Positions 56,063 through 64,000 of a DNA stretch of 64,000 nucleotides are shown piece after piece. The DNA is taken from assembly GCF_037076565.1 (NCBI RefSeq), contig NZ_AP029028.1:3472001-3536000 (forward strand). Direction: 5' to 3'. The DNA is from Herbaspirillum sp. DW155 (lineage in GTDB: Bacteria; Pseudomonadota; Gammaproteobacteria; Burkholderiales; Burkholderiaceae_D). Position numbers and translations under genes: made by a program. Numbering within the stretch: the stretch's first letter is position 1; the number at the start of each line of letters is the position of its first letter. The notes under the pieces were generated by a model, which made no database searches, was not told where the DNA came from, and saw only the letters and a program-made list of their open reading frames with translations.

Positions 56063-57256
56063 ATGAATTCCCAGCCCAATCCCCTGCGCACCCTGGACCT
56101 GTTCTGCAAGGTCGTCGACAACTATGGCGACATCGGCATCTGCTGGCGTCTGGCGCGGCAGCTGGCGCACGAACACGGTCTGGCCGTGCGGCTGTGGGTG
56201 GATGATCTGGTGAGCTTCCGGCGCATCTGGCCGACGGTGGACACGCAGGCGCAAGTCCAGCAGATCAACGGCGTGACCGTGCAGCACTGGCGCAGCCAGG
56301 AGGGTGAGTTCACTGCCGCCGGGGTGGCCGACATCGTGATCGAGTTCTTCGGCTGCGAGATCCCGCCCGGCTACGTGGAAGCGATGGCCCGGCGCACGCC
56401 CAAACCGGTCTGGTTCAATCTGGAAGGCTTGTCAGCCGAGGCCTGGGTCGAAGGTTGCCATACGCTCCCCTCGCCGCACCGCTCGCTGAAGCTGACCAAG
56501 TATTTCTTCTTCCCCGGTTTCAACGAACGCACCGGGGGCCTCAGCTTCGAGGCCGATCTGCAAGCCCGGCGGCAAGCCTTCCTGGCCGCCGATGAAGGCC
56601 CCGCCTTCCTGGCACGGCTGGGGGTAACGCCGGCAGAGGCCCAGGCCTGCAAGGTCTCGCTGTTCTGCTACGACTATGCCCCGGTCCACGAACTGTTCTC
56701 GGCCTGGCAAGCCTCGCCCGTCCCGGTCACCTGCCTGGTGCCGGAGGGAGTCGGGCGCACGGCCGTAGAGTCCTTCCTGGCCGCGCCCATGACTGCCGGC
56801 AGCGTGGCCACGCGCGGCGCGCTGAGCGTGCGCGTGCTGCCCTTCGTGCCGCAGACGGATTACGACAAGCTGCTGTGGAGCTGCGACCTCAATTTCGTCC
56901 GGGGTGAAGATTCCTTCGTACGGGCGCAATGGGCCGGTCGCCCTTTCATCTGGAACATCTACCACCAGGACAAGAACCTGCACCACACCAAGCTCAATGC
57001 CTTCCTGAAGATCTACGACCCGGCCACACCCGCCGTCATCGACCTCAACCGCGCCTGGAACGGCGCCTGTCCGGGTGAGCCGGACTGGCACGCGACGTGG
57101 CAAACCCTGCAAGCGCAATTGCCGGCATTGAACGGACAAGCAGAACAATGGGTGCAGAAGATGTTGGCAAATGGCGACTGGATGGACAATTTGCTGGACT
57201 TCGCCGCGCGCCGGGCAGCCGAAGACTGGAAGACTGCCGAAAATGAGTTAAAATAG
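56063..57256 (+). CDS. earP: EarP: EF-P arginine rhamnosyltransferase
   Basis: 397 residues, DUF2331 family, GT-B fold. LDLFCKVVDNYGDIGICWRLARQL starts the protein; later TLPSPHRSLKLTKYFFFPGF and the C-terminal DFVRGEDSFVRAQWAGRPFIW-type motif (LNFVRGEDSFVRAQWAGRPF). It adds rhamnose from dTDP-rhamnose to Arg32 of EF-P. It lies 125 bp upstream of efp, the standard pairing in Arg32-type EF-P organisms. Confidence 0.96.
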   Translation: MNSQPNPLRTLDLFCKVVDNYGDIGICWRLARQLAHEHGLAVRLWVDDLVSFRRIWPTVDTQAQVQQINGVTVQHWRSQEGEFTAAGVADIVIEFFGCEIPPGYVEAMARRTPKPVWFNLEGLSAEAWVEGCHTLPSPHRSLKLTKYFFFPGFNERTGGLSFEADLQARRQAFLAADEGPAFLARLGVTPAEAQACKVSLFCYDYAPVHELFSAWQASPVPVTCLVPEGVGRTAVESFLAAPMTAGSVATRGALSVRVLPFVPQTDYDKLLWSCDLNFVRGEDSFVRAQWAGRPFIWNIYHQDKNLHHTKLNAFLKIYDPATPAVIDLNRAWNGACPGEPDWHATWQTLQAQLPALNGQAEQWVQKMLANGDWMDNLLDFAARRAAEDWKTAENELK

Positions 57257-57381
57257 CGGGCTATCGTTTTAACTAACGCAATTTGGAATTCAATCGTACG
57301 TGGGCTTGCGGTGAAGTTTTAGAAGTTTTACCAGTGGGCTACTGACAGTTTGAAAAAACCTACTTTTCACGACACATCGCT

Positions 57382-57957
57382 ATGAAATTTGCAAAAGAAA
57401 TCCGCGTCGGCAACATCATTATGGTCGACGGCAAGCCCATGATCGTCCTGCGCTCGGACGTCAACGGTTCTTCCCGTACCGGTTTCACCTACAAGTGGAA
57501 GATGAAGAACCTGCTGACCAACAGCCCGCAGGAAAGCGTCTTCCGTGGCGACGACAAGTTCGACGTCGTGGTACTGGACAAGAAGCCGGTGACCTACTCG
57601 TACTTCGCTGACCCGCTGTTCGTCTTCATGGACGAAGAGTACAACCAGTACGAAATCGAAGGCGAGAACATGGGCGACGCCATCGGCTACCTGAAGGATG
57701 GCATGCAGTGCGAAGCCGTCTTCTACGACGGCAAGGCCATCTCGGTCGAAATGCCGACCACCATCGTGCGCAAGGTTGCCTACTCGGAACCGGCCGTCAA
57801 GGGCAACACCTCGGGCAACGTCCTGAAGGAAGCCAAGATCGAAAACGCCATCGAAGCCAACCAGATCACCGTGATGGTGCCGCTGTTCGTGAGCCAGGAT
57901 GACGACATCGAAATCGACACCCGTACCAACGAGTACAAGAAGGTCGTGCGCGGCTGA
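57382..57957 (+). CDS. efp: Elongation factor P (Arg32 type)
   Basis: 191 residues, three OB-like beta-barrel domains. The modification loop is [19 protein letters not shown] with Arg32 at the tip, which matches the presence of EarP and not of EpmA/B lysylation. EF-P relieves stalling at polyproline. The gene ends in a strong terminator. Confidence 0.97.
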   Translation: MKFAKEIRVGNIIMVDGKPMIVLRSDVNGSSRTGFTYKWKMKNLLTNSPQESVFRGDDKFDVVVLDKKPVTYSYFADPLFVFMDEEYNQYEIEGENMGDAIGYLKDGMQCEAVFYDGKAISVEMPTTIVRKVAYSEPAVKGNTSGNVLKEAKIENAIEANQITVMVPLFVSQDDDIEIDTRTNEYKKVVRG

Positions 57958-57976
57958 TCGTTGCTGATGCCAATAA

Positions 57977-58004
57977 AAAACGCTGCCTGGTGCAGCGTTT
58001 TTTT
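57977..58004 (+). terminator. Rho-independent terminator of efp
   Basis: AAAACGCTGC (57977-57986) pairs with GCAGCGTTTT (57992-58001), CTGGT loop, T7 tract. Confidence 0.92.
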
Positions 58005-58052
58005 ATGCCTGTGTGATGCCTGTGTGATGGCTCTTTGCCTGGCGATCCACTC

Positions 58053-58193
58053 CCCGTTCGTCCTGAGTAGCGGCATCGCCGCGTATCGAAGGCGCGCCCA
58101 AGCCCGTCCTGATCGCCCTGAAGAGGCGCACCGCAGTTTCACGGCCAGTGAACCCTTCGATACGACGCTGCGCGTCTACTCAGGGCGAACGGG
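58053..58193. repeat. Imperfect long inverted repeat between efp and the GntR gene
   Basis: Arms of 40 bp at 58053-58092 and 58154-58193 match imperfectly in reverse complement, sharing cores GTTCG(T/C)CCTGAGTAG and TATCGAAGG, with ~61 bp between them. The core resembles widespread intergenic palindromic elements of proteobacteria. After it the motif TTCTTAGC occurs twice in tandem (58205-58220). Confidence 0.75.
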
Positions 58194-58237
58194 TAGACAG
58201 CTCGCTTCTTAGCTTCTTAGCTTCTCCGCTTCCCCTC

Positions 58238-59065
58238 TCACCCGCCACTCCTGACCCGCGCCAGATCGCGCGCTGCCGCCTGCCCTTCCGCACTGGCCCA
58301 GAAGGCCCTGTCGGCGGCCTGGAGTCGCTGGGCCGAATTTTCCATATGGCGCAACGCCGCTGCCCGTGCGGCCTCGGCATTGCCGTCGCTGATGGCTTGC
58401 GCCAGCGCCGCATGCTCGGCGCGCACCTGTTGCACGAACTCGTTGCTGCGTGCCTCGTTCATGCGCGCCACGCGAATGGCGGCGTGCAGGAACTGGCTCA
58501 GGAACTGCACCAGCGAGGTGTAGAGCGGATTGTGCGCGGCGTTGGAAATGGCGGCATGAAAGGCGAAATCCTCCTGCACGCCATCGCGCCCCGCCGCTGC
58601 CGCCGCATCGATGGCCTGCAAGGCCTGCTGGATCGCCAGGTTCTGCGCGCGCGTGCGGCGCTGCGCCGCCAGAGCGGCCATCTCGCCTTCCACCCCGCGC
58701 CGCAGCTCGATCACCCGCAGCACCGCCTGGATGGAGTCGCGGCCATCGTCCATGTTCAGGTCCAGCCGGAACGGCGTGGCGGGCGTGACCGGCAGCACCA
58801 CGGTGCCACTACCCCGGCGCGAACCGACCAGCCCCTCGGATTTGAGGCGCGAAATCGCTTCGCGGATCACCGTGCGGCTGACCGAAAAACGTTCCGTCAG
58901 CTCCATCTCCGAAGGCAGCCGCGCATCAGGCGCAAATTCGCCGCTGCGGATCTGTTGCGCCAATACGCTGGTGACATGATCGGCCAGCGTAGTTTTGCCG
59001 CGCGAGGCGGCGGCCAGCGAAGCCAGGGCTGAACCCTGCGGCCTGGAGGAGGAGGAAGTCTTCAT
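58238..59065 (-). CDS. GntR/FadR-family regulator divergent from denD
   Basis: 275 residues from ATG 59065. Winged HTH (LARHVTSVLAQQIRSGEFAPDARLPSEMELTERFSVSRTVIREAISRLKSEGLVGSRRGSGTVV spread over residues ~27-90) and a C-terminal FCD helical domain (VIELRRGVEGEMAALAA; DFAFHAAISNAAHNPLY; EHAALAQAISDGNAEAA). The FCD metal/ligand pocket suits an acid such as an aldonate. Likely repressor of denD through the palindrome between the genes. Confidence 0.92.
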   Translation of the reverse strand: MKTSSSSRPQGSALASLAAASRGKTTLADHVTSVLAQQIRSGEFAPDARLPSEMELTERFSVSRTVIREAISRLKSEGLVGSRRGSGTVVLPVTPATPFRLDLNMDDGRDSIQAVLRVIELRRGVEGEMAALAAQRRTRAQNLAIQQALQAIDAAAAAGRDGVQEDFAFHAAISNAAHNPLYTSLVQFLSQFLHAAIRVARMNEARSNEFVQQVRAEHAALAQAISDGNAEAARAAALRHMENSAQRLQAADRAFWASAEGQAAARDLARVRSGG

Positions 59066-59121
59066 GGCGCGCATGATACCGCGCAGGCATGGGCTTTTGT
59101 GACTTCCGCTTCATATTCCCA

Positions 59122-59138
59122 AAGTTGTATGACAACTT
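59122..59138. promoter_or_regulatory. GntR-type operator between the regulator and denD
   Basis: AAGTTGT-ATG-ACAACTT, a perfect 7-3-7 palindrome. It lies 5 bp upstream of a perfect TATAAT (59143-59148) on the plus strand, so it overlaps the denD -35. Confidence 0.75.
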
Positions 59139-59142
59139 CTGT

Positions 59143-59148
59143 TATAAT
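59143..59148 (+). promoter_or_regulatory. -10 box of denD
   Basis: Perfect TATAAT 68 bp before the denD ATG, directly after the operator palindrome. Confidence 0.55.
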
Positions 59149-59215
59149 CCGCTGCGCGGGTTTCGCTCAAGCGTTCATATCCCCCTATTCCGACGACAGA
59201 TCACGAGGAGAACAC

Positions 59216-60190
59216 ATGCATATCGTCATCACCGGCGGCGCCGGTTTCCTGGGCAGCCGACTGGCGCGCCAGCTGCTGCAGCGCGGCACCCTCACCGGCC
59301 GCGACGGCCAGCCGCAACAGATCAGGCGCATCACACTGCTGGACGTGGTGCCGGCCCAGGGTTTCAATGATTCGCGCATCGAAGCCGTCACCGGCGACAT
59401 CGCCGATGCCGCCGTGATCGAGCGCGTCATCACGCCTGAGACGCACTCCATCTTCCACCTGGCCGCCATCGTCAGCGGCCACGCCGAGGCCGATTTCGAC
59501 CTGGGCATGAAGATCAACTTCGACGCCACCCGCGTCATCCTGGAACGCGCCCGCGCCCTGGGCACCAAGCCGCGCGTGGTCTTCACCAGCTCGGTGGCGG
59601 TGTTCGGCGGCGAGCTGCCGGCCGTGGTCCCCGACAATACCCTGCTGATGCCGCAAAGCTCCTACGGCGCGCAGAAGGTGATGGGTGAACTGCTGGTGCA
59701 GGATTACTCGCGCAAGGGCTTCATCGACGGCCGTGCGCTGCGCATGCCGACCATCTCGGTGCGCCCGGGCGCGCCCAACAAGGCGGCCTCCAGCTTCGCC
59801 TCGGGCATCATCCGCGAGCCGCTCAACGGCCAGCCTTCGGTCTGCCCGGTCACGCCGGACACCCGCATGTGGCTGATGTCGCCGCGCCAGGCCATCGCCA
59901 ACCTGATCCACGGCCATGAAATCAACGGCGCCGACCTGGGCCTGGCCCGCTTCCTCTCCATCGACGGCCTGTGCGTGACCGTCAGGGAGATGGTCGATGC
60001 GCTGGAACAAGTGGCCGGCAAGGAAGTGGTGCAGCTGATCGAATGGAAGGAAGACGAAGCCATCAAGCGCATCGTCAATTCCTGGCCCGGCGCCTTCGAA
60101 GCCAAGCGCGCCAAGGCGCTGGGCTTTACGGCCGATGCCAACTTCGCCGACATCATCCGCGCGCACATCGAGGATGAAGTGAAGAAATAA
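59216..60190 (+). CDS. denD: DenD: D-erythronate dehydrogenase (extended SDR/epimerase fold)
   Basis: 324 residues from ATG 59216 (GAGGAGAA upstream). NAD-binding GGAGFLG (7-13), active-site Ser125/126 (VFTSSVAVFGG), Tyr150 and Lys154 (SSYGAQK). This set and the length match DenD, which oxidises D-erythronate to 2-oxo-tetronate; other enzymes of the tetronate route are not in the window. A UDP-sugar epimerase is less likely. Confidence 0.85.
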   Translation: MHIVITGGAGFLGSRLARQLLQRGTLTGRDGQPQQIRRITLLDVVPAQGFNDSRIEAVTGDIADAAVIERVITPETHSIFHLAAIVSGHAEADFDLGMKINFDATRVILERARALGTKPRVVFTSSVAVFGGELPAVVPDNTLLMPQSSYGAQKVMGELLVQDYSRKGFIDGRALRMPTISVRPGAPNKAASSFASGIIREPLNGQPSVCPVTPDTRMWLMSPRQAIANLIHGHEINGADLGLARFLSIDGLCVTVREMVDALEQVAGKEVVQLIEWKEDEAIKRIVNSWPGAFEAKRAKALGFTADANFADIIRAHIEDEVKK

Positions 60191-60217
60191 GCTGCACATC
60201 AACATGCAGAAAAACGA

Positions 60218-60249
60218 AGGGACAGCCCCGCAAGAGGCTGTCCCTTTTT
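60218..60249 (+). terminator. Rho-independent terminator of denD
   Basis: AGGGACAGCC (60218-60227) pairs with GGCTGTCCCT (60236-60245), 8-base loop and T5 tract. It lies between convergent denD and mmsB. Confidence 0.9.
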
Positions 60250-60269
60250 GCTGCCCGATGGCCCTGCCC

Positions 60270-61163
60270 TTACTTCGCCTTGCCCAGCATGTTGAAGATG
60301 CTGGAGAAGTCCAGCTTGCCGGCACCGTTCATGCTGTGGATATCGTAGAGATTGCGCGCGGTGGCGCCCAGCGGAATGGCGCAGTTGGTCGCCAGCGAAT
60401 TCTCGACGGCCAGTCCCAGGTCTTTCAACATCAAATCCACGCCAAAGCCGCCGGCATAGCCCTTGGAGGCCGGCGCCGTATCCATCACGCCGGGACAAGG
60501 GTTGTAGACTTCCAGCGTCCAGTTGCGGCCGGAACTCTTGGACATGATTTCCGACAGCACCTTGGGGTCCATGCCATTGGCCATGCCCAGGCGGATGGCT
60601 TCCGACGTCCCGATCATGAGGATACCCAGCAGCATGTTGTTGCAGACCTTGACGGTCTGGCCGCTACCACTCTCACCGGCGTGATAGATGGCCTTGCCCA
60701 TCTTTTGCAGGTAAGGCTGGGCCGCCTCGAATGCCTGCGCACTGCCGCCGACCATGAAGGTCAGCGTACCGGCAGCGGCACCGTTGGTGCCGCCGGAGAC
60801 CGGCGCATCCAGCATCTCGAAGCCGCGCGCCTTGGCCGCTGCCGCCACCTTGCGCGCCGCTTCCGGAGCGATGGTGGAGCAGTCGATCAGGAGCGCCCCC
60901 GGCCTGGCCGAGGCCAGCACCCCGGCATCACCCAGGTAGAGCGATTCCACATGCCGGCTGGCCGGCAGCATGGTGATGACCACATCGGCCTTGGCCACGG
61001 CCGCCATGGCGTCGGCCTCGGTCTTGCCGCCGGCTTCCACCAACTTGTCCACGCTGGCCTTGACCAGATCGTGGCCGCTGACCGAAAAACCGGCCTTGAC
61101 CAGATTCTGCGCCATCGGCAAGCCCATGTTGCCCAGGCCGATGAAGACGATGTTGGCGCTCAT
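60270..61163 (-). CDS. mmsB: 3-Hydroxyisobutyrate dehydrogenase
   Basis: 297 residues. NAD-binding GLGNMG (9-14), DAPVSGGTNGA signature and catalytic Lys172 (QTVKVCNNML). It oxidises 3-hydroxyisobutyrate to methylmalonate semialdehyde in valine breakdown. It follows mmsA with a 10-bp gap. Could also be a 2-hydroxy-3-oxopropionate reductase relative, but context favours mmsB. Confidence 0.9.
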   Translation of the reverse strand: MSANIVFIGLGNMGLPMAQNLVKAGFSVSGHDLVKASVDKLVEAGGKTEADAMAAVAKADVVITMLPASRHVESLYLGDAGVLASARPGALLIDCSTIAPEAARKVAAAAKARGFEMLDAPVSGGTNGAAAGTLTFMVGGSAQAFEAAQPYLQKMGKAIYHAGESGSGQTVKVCNNMLLGILMIGTSEAIRLGMANGMDPKVLSEIMSKSSGRNWTLEVYNPCPGVMDTAPASKGYAGGFGVDLMLKDLGLAVENSLATNCAIPLGATARNLYDIHSMNGAGKLDFSSIFNMLGKAK

Positions 61164-61173
61164 GCTGCTCTCC

Positions 61174-62682
61174 TTATTTCAGGGTGATGGTGGTGTTGAC
61201 CTGGCCGGCTTCTTCGTCCGGCGCGTACCAGCGTGCGGTGACGGTCTTGGTCTGGGTCCAGAAGGTCACGGCCTGCTTGCCGTTGGGGCCGAGGTCGCCC
61301 AGCTTGGAAGCACGCGAACCGGTGAAGCTGAAGTAGGCCACCGGCACGGGAATGGGCACATTGATGCCGACCTGGCCGACGTCGATCTCGTTCTGGAACT
61401 TGCGCGCGGCATAGCCCGAGCTGGTGAAGATGGAAGTACCGTTCCCATTGGGATTGGCATTGATGAAGGCAATGGCTTCATCCAGCGTCTCCAGTTCGAC
61501 GATGCACATGGCCGGGCCGAAGATTTCCTGGGTGTAGATGTCCATCTCCGGCTTCACACCGGTGAAGACGGTCGGCCCGACGAAGTTGCCGTTCTCGCTG
61601 CCAGCCACCTTGCAGTTGCGGCCATCCAGCAGCAGCTTGGCGCCCTGTTCCACGCCGCTGGCGATGAGGCGTTCCACACGCTCCTTGGCCGCCTTGGAAA
61701 CCAGCGGACCGACATCGGCCTTGCGGTCGGTACCGGGGCCGACCCTCATGGCCCTGGAGCGTTCGACGATCTCGGGAATCCATTCACGCGTCTGGCCGAC
61801 CAGCACCACCACCGAATTGGCCATGCAGCGCTGCCCGGCCGCACCGAAGGCCGCGCCCAGCAGGTTGTTGATGGCCTGGTCCTTGGGCGCATCGGGCAGC
61901 ACGATGCAGTGGTTCTTGGCGCCCATCATGCACTGGGCGCGCTTGCCAGCCTCGCTGGCGCGGCGGTAGATGTGGGTGCCGACATGGGTGGAGCCGATGA
62001 AGGACACCGCCTTGATGTCGGGATGGTCGCAGATCATGTTGGCCACCTCCGGGCCGCCATGCACCACGTTCAACACACCCGGCGGCAGGCCGGCCTGGTT
62101 GGCCAGCTCGACAAGGAACAGCGAAGAGCTTGGATCCTGCTCGGAGGGCTTCAACACGAAGGTATTGCCGCAGGCCACCGCGATGGGGAACATGAAGCAA
62201 GGCAGCATCACCGGGAAGTTGAAGGCGGTGATGCCGGCCCCTACGCCCAGCGGCTGGTAGAGCGTGTAGACGTCCACCCCACCGGCCACGTTCTCGGCCA
62301 GCTCGCCCAGTTGCAGCGAGGTGATCGAGCAGGCGTGCTCCACCACTTCCAAACCGCGCATGACTTCACCTTCCGCATCCGGCAGGGTCTTGCCGTGTTC
62401 GCGGGTGATCAGTTCGGCCAGCGGAGCGATGTTCTCGCGCAGCAGTTGCTGGAACTTCAGCATGATGCGCATGCGCTGCGCCAGTGAAGTATTGCGCCAG
62501 GTCTTGAAGGTCTCCTTGGCGTTGGCTACGGCCCGGTCGACTTCTTCCTTGGTGGCGAAGGGCACGCGCGCCACCACTTCCTGGGTGGCCGGGTTCAATA
62601 CGTCGCGCCACTCCTTGGAAGTGGACTGCACCTTTTCACCGTTGAGATACAGGGGAACGCTGGGGATGTTGGCTTGGCTCAT
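61174..62682 (-). CDS. mmsA: CoA-acylating methylmalonate-semialdehyde dehydrogenase
   Basis: 502 residues from ATG 62682 (a GGA site precedes it; an ATG at 62694 adds four residues). ALDH fold: [41 protein letters not shown] and catalytic Cys286 in [11 protein letters not shown]. Converts methylmalonate semialdehyde to propionyl-CoA. It precedes mmsB on the same strand and follows the binding-protein gene by ~73 bp. Confidence 0.93.
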   Translation of the reverse strand: MSQANIPSVPLYLNGEKVQSTSKEWRDVLNPATQEVVARVPFATKEEVDRAVANAKETFKTWRNTSLAQRMRIMLKFQQLLRENIAPLAELITREHGKTLPDAEGEVMRGLEVVEHACSITSLQLGELAENVAGGVDVYTLYQPLGVGAGITAFNFPVMLPCFMFPIAVACGNTFVLKPSEQDPSSSLFLVELANQAGLPPGVLNVVHGGPEVANMICDHPDIKAVSFIGSTHVGTHIYRRASEAGKRAQCMMGAKNHCIVLPDAPKDQAINNLLGAAFGAAGQRCMANSVVVLVGQTREWIPEIVERSRAMRVGPGTDRKADVGPLVSKAAKERVERLIASGVEQGAKLLLDGRNCKVAGSENGNFVGPTVFTGVKPEMDIYTQEIFGPAMCIVELETLDEAIAFINANPNGNGTSIFTSSGYAARKFQNEIDVGQVGINVPIPVPVAYFSFTGSRASKLGDLGPNGKQAVTFWTQTKTVTARWYAPDEEAGQVNTTITLK

Positions 62683-62755
62683 TGCAATTTCCATTGTGAA
62701 GAGGTGAACAGGATGGGGAGAGCAAGGCCGGAAGCACGACTCCCGGCCACAGGCA

Positions 62756-63988
62756 TTACTGCTTGACCAGCGGGCAGGCCGCGTCCATCGGACGGAAGGC
62801 CTGCTGGGCCGGGATCACCGACAGCAGCTTCAGGTAATCCCACGGCGCCTTGGATTCGGCCGGGGTCTTGACCTGGTACAGGTACATGTCGTGGATCACG
62901 CGGCCATCCGGACGGATGGAGGCATTGCGCATGACGGCATCCGAGATCGGGATTTCACGCATCTTCTGCGCCACGACCTTCCAGTCGGAGGTCTTGGCTG
63001 CCGCCCGCGCCTTCAGGAACTGGTAGACGCTGGAATAGACACCGGCCTGCACCATGGTCGGCTTGATGTTCTTGAATTGCGCTTCGAAGCGCTTGGAGAA
63101 GGCGCGGGTCTGCTCGTCGTAATCCCAGTAGAAGCCATCGGTATAGACCAGGCCTTGCGCGGCCTCCAGCCCCAGCGCATGCACATCCGACAGGAACACC
63201 AGCAGCGCCACCAGGCGCTGGTCCTTGCCACCGACGGCAAAGGAGCGCGCCTGCTTGATGGCATTGACCACATCGGTGCCGCCATCAGCCAGACCGATCA
63301 CCTGGGCCTTGGAAGCTTGTGCCTGCAGCAGGAAGGAAGAAAAGTCGGAGGCGTTCAGCGGATGCCGCACCGAGCCCACCACCGTGCCGCCATTGGCCTT
63401 GACCACATCGGAGGCATCCTTCTCCAGCGAATGGCCGAAGGCATAATCCACCGTCACGAAATACCAGGACTTGTTGCCCAGCTTGGTCAGCGCAGCGGCC
63501 GCACCGGCGGCCTGCGAATAGGTATCGAACATCCAGTGAAAGCCATTGGTGGCGCATTCGGCCGTGGTCAGCGCACCGGTCGCCGGGCCGCTGTACATGG
63601 CGATGCCACCCTTCTCCTTGATCAGCTTCTGTACCGCCAGCGCCACCGAGGAATTGGTGAGGTCGGCGATGGCCTCGACCTTGTCGCGGTCCAGCCACTC
63701 GCGGGCGCGGGTCACGCCGACGTCGGGCTTGTTCTGGTTGTCGGCCGAGAGGATCTCGATCTTCATGCCACGGCACTCATTCTTGAGGCAGTCTTCCACG
63801 GCCATCTTGGCGGCCACCACCGAACCCTGGCCGCCCATGGCCGAATACGGGCCGGACATGTCAGTCAGCACGCCGATCTTGACCGTGTTGGCATCCTGCG
63901 CCTGGACGGGGATGGTGGTGGCAGCCAGCGACACCGTACAGGCCACGGCCGCAGCCGTGAGGGAACGGCCCAAAGCGTTCTTGCGCAT
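62756..63988 (-). CDS. Branched-chain amino-acid-type ABC substrate-binding protein
   Basis: 410 residues. Signal peptide with cleavage near residue 30 (TTIPVQA before [22 protein letters not shown]); type I periplasmic-binding fold, LivJ/AmiC-like family (Peripla_BP_6). Located upstream of valine-catabolism genes, so valine or a related ligand is plausible. The permease and ATPases are not in the window. The ATG at 63988 has AAGGAG upstream, 12 bp from the window end. Confidence 0.9.
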   Translation of the reverse strand: MRKNALGRSLTAAAVACTVSLAATTIPVQAQDANTVKIGVLTDMSGPYSAMGGQGSVVAAKMAVEDCLKNECRGMKIEILSADNQNKPDVGVTRAREWLDRDKVEAIADLTNSSVALAVQKLIKEKGGIAMYSGPATGALTTAECATNGFHWMFDTYSQAAGAAAALTKLGNKSWYFVTVDYAFGHSLEKDASDVVKANGGTVVGSVRHPLNASDFSSFLLQAQASKAQVIGLADGGTDVVNAIKQARSFAVGGKDQRLVALLVFLSDVHALGLEAAQGLVYTDGFYWDYDEQTRAFSKRFEAQFKNIKPTMVQAGVYSSVYQFLKARAAAKTSDWKVVAQKMREIPISDAVMRNASIRPDGRVIHDMYLYQVKTPAESKAPWDYLKLLSVIPAQQAFRPMDAACPLVKQ

Positions 63989-64000
63989 CTTGTCTCCTTG

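Noticed and set aside
1-64000. tRNA, rRNA, insertion sequence or prophage genes
   Set aside because: None could be recognised on either strand by eye; small RNAs cannot be excluded without a covariance search.

Overview
The window is a high-GC chromosomal segment that reads as Betaproteobacteria, most likely Oxalobacteraceae and close to Herbaspirillum. The evidence is the gene content (class I PHA synthase, an EarP/EF-P pair, CydP with cydABX, a bamD/rluD/pgeF block, MsrPQ beside a copper/peroxide-type two-component system) and the protein sequences themselves. This taxonomic call is inference; no rRNA gene or tRNA is visible. There is no phage, IS element, CRISPR array or plasmid gene, so most of the window looks like ordinary core and shell chromosome.

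Layout. 1-6.9 kb: 5' end of phaC, small membrane proteins, a TauE-type permease with a divergent LysR regulator, then pgeF-rluD divergent from bamD, and yaaA. 7-12 kb: a chemoreceptor whose C-terminus runs on into the next gene, a winged-helix/PIN pair, a methionine aminotransferase and a YfcG-like GST. 12-23 kb: a GAF/PAS/GGDEF diguanylate cyclase, a MaoC protein and a complete seven-gene wsp operon (wspA-B-C-D-E-F-R, minus strand), a surface-sensing chemotaxis-like pathway that makes c-di-GMP. 23-32 kb: housekeeping genes (serB, mfd, ispDF, a cold-shock gene, malate synthase). 32-36 kb: LysR regulator, second chemoreceptor, MFS exporter.

36.4-43.5 kb is the most unusual region. It is a type I secretion/adhesin locus on the minus strand: TolC-like outer-membrane protein, a single ORF fusing the first ~85 residues of an EAL domain to a repeat-containing RTX-type adhesin end, a MotB/OmpA-like inner-membrane protein, a small unknown protein and two related XRE regulators. 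The ABC transporter and membrane-fusion protein expected beside such a TolC are absent. An internal deletion or a chimeric join is the simplest explanation, but a genuine c-di-GMP-related adhesin fusion cannot be excluded from sequence alone.

43.5-50 kb: TPR-glycosyltransferase protein, a truncated msrA remnant, msrQ, msrP, and a divergent HprRS/CusRS-type two-component system with a perfect CusR-type palindrome between them. 50-54 kb: a GbsR-type regulator with an upstream palindrome, then cydP-cydA-cydB-cydX. 54-58 kb: a DUF2867-like protein, ohr/ohrR, earP and efp. 58-64 kb: a GntR/FadR regulator divergent from denD (D-erythronate dehydrogenase) across a perfect operator-like palindrome, then a valine-catabolism set (branched-chain substrate-binding protein, mmsA, mmsB).

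Functionally, c-di-GMP and surface behaviour (wsp, a second cyclase, chemoreceptors, adhesin locus) and oxidative-damage defence (msrPQ, hprRS-like, ohr/ohrR, yaaA, cyd) are the two recurring themes.
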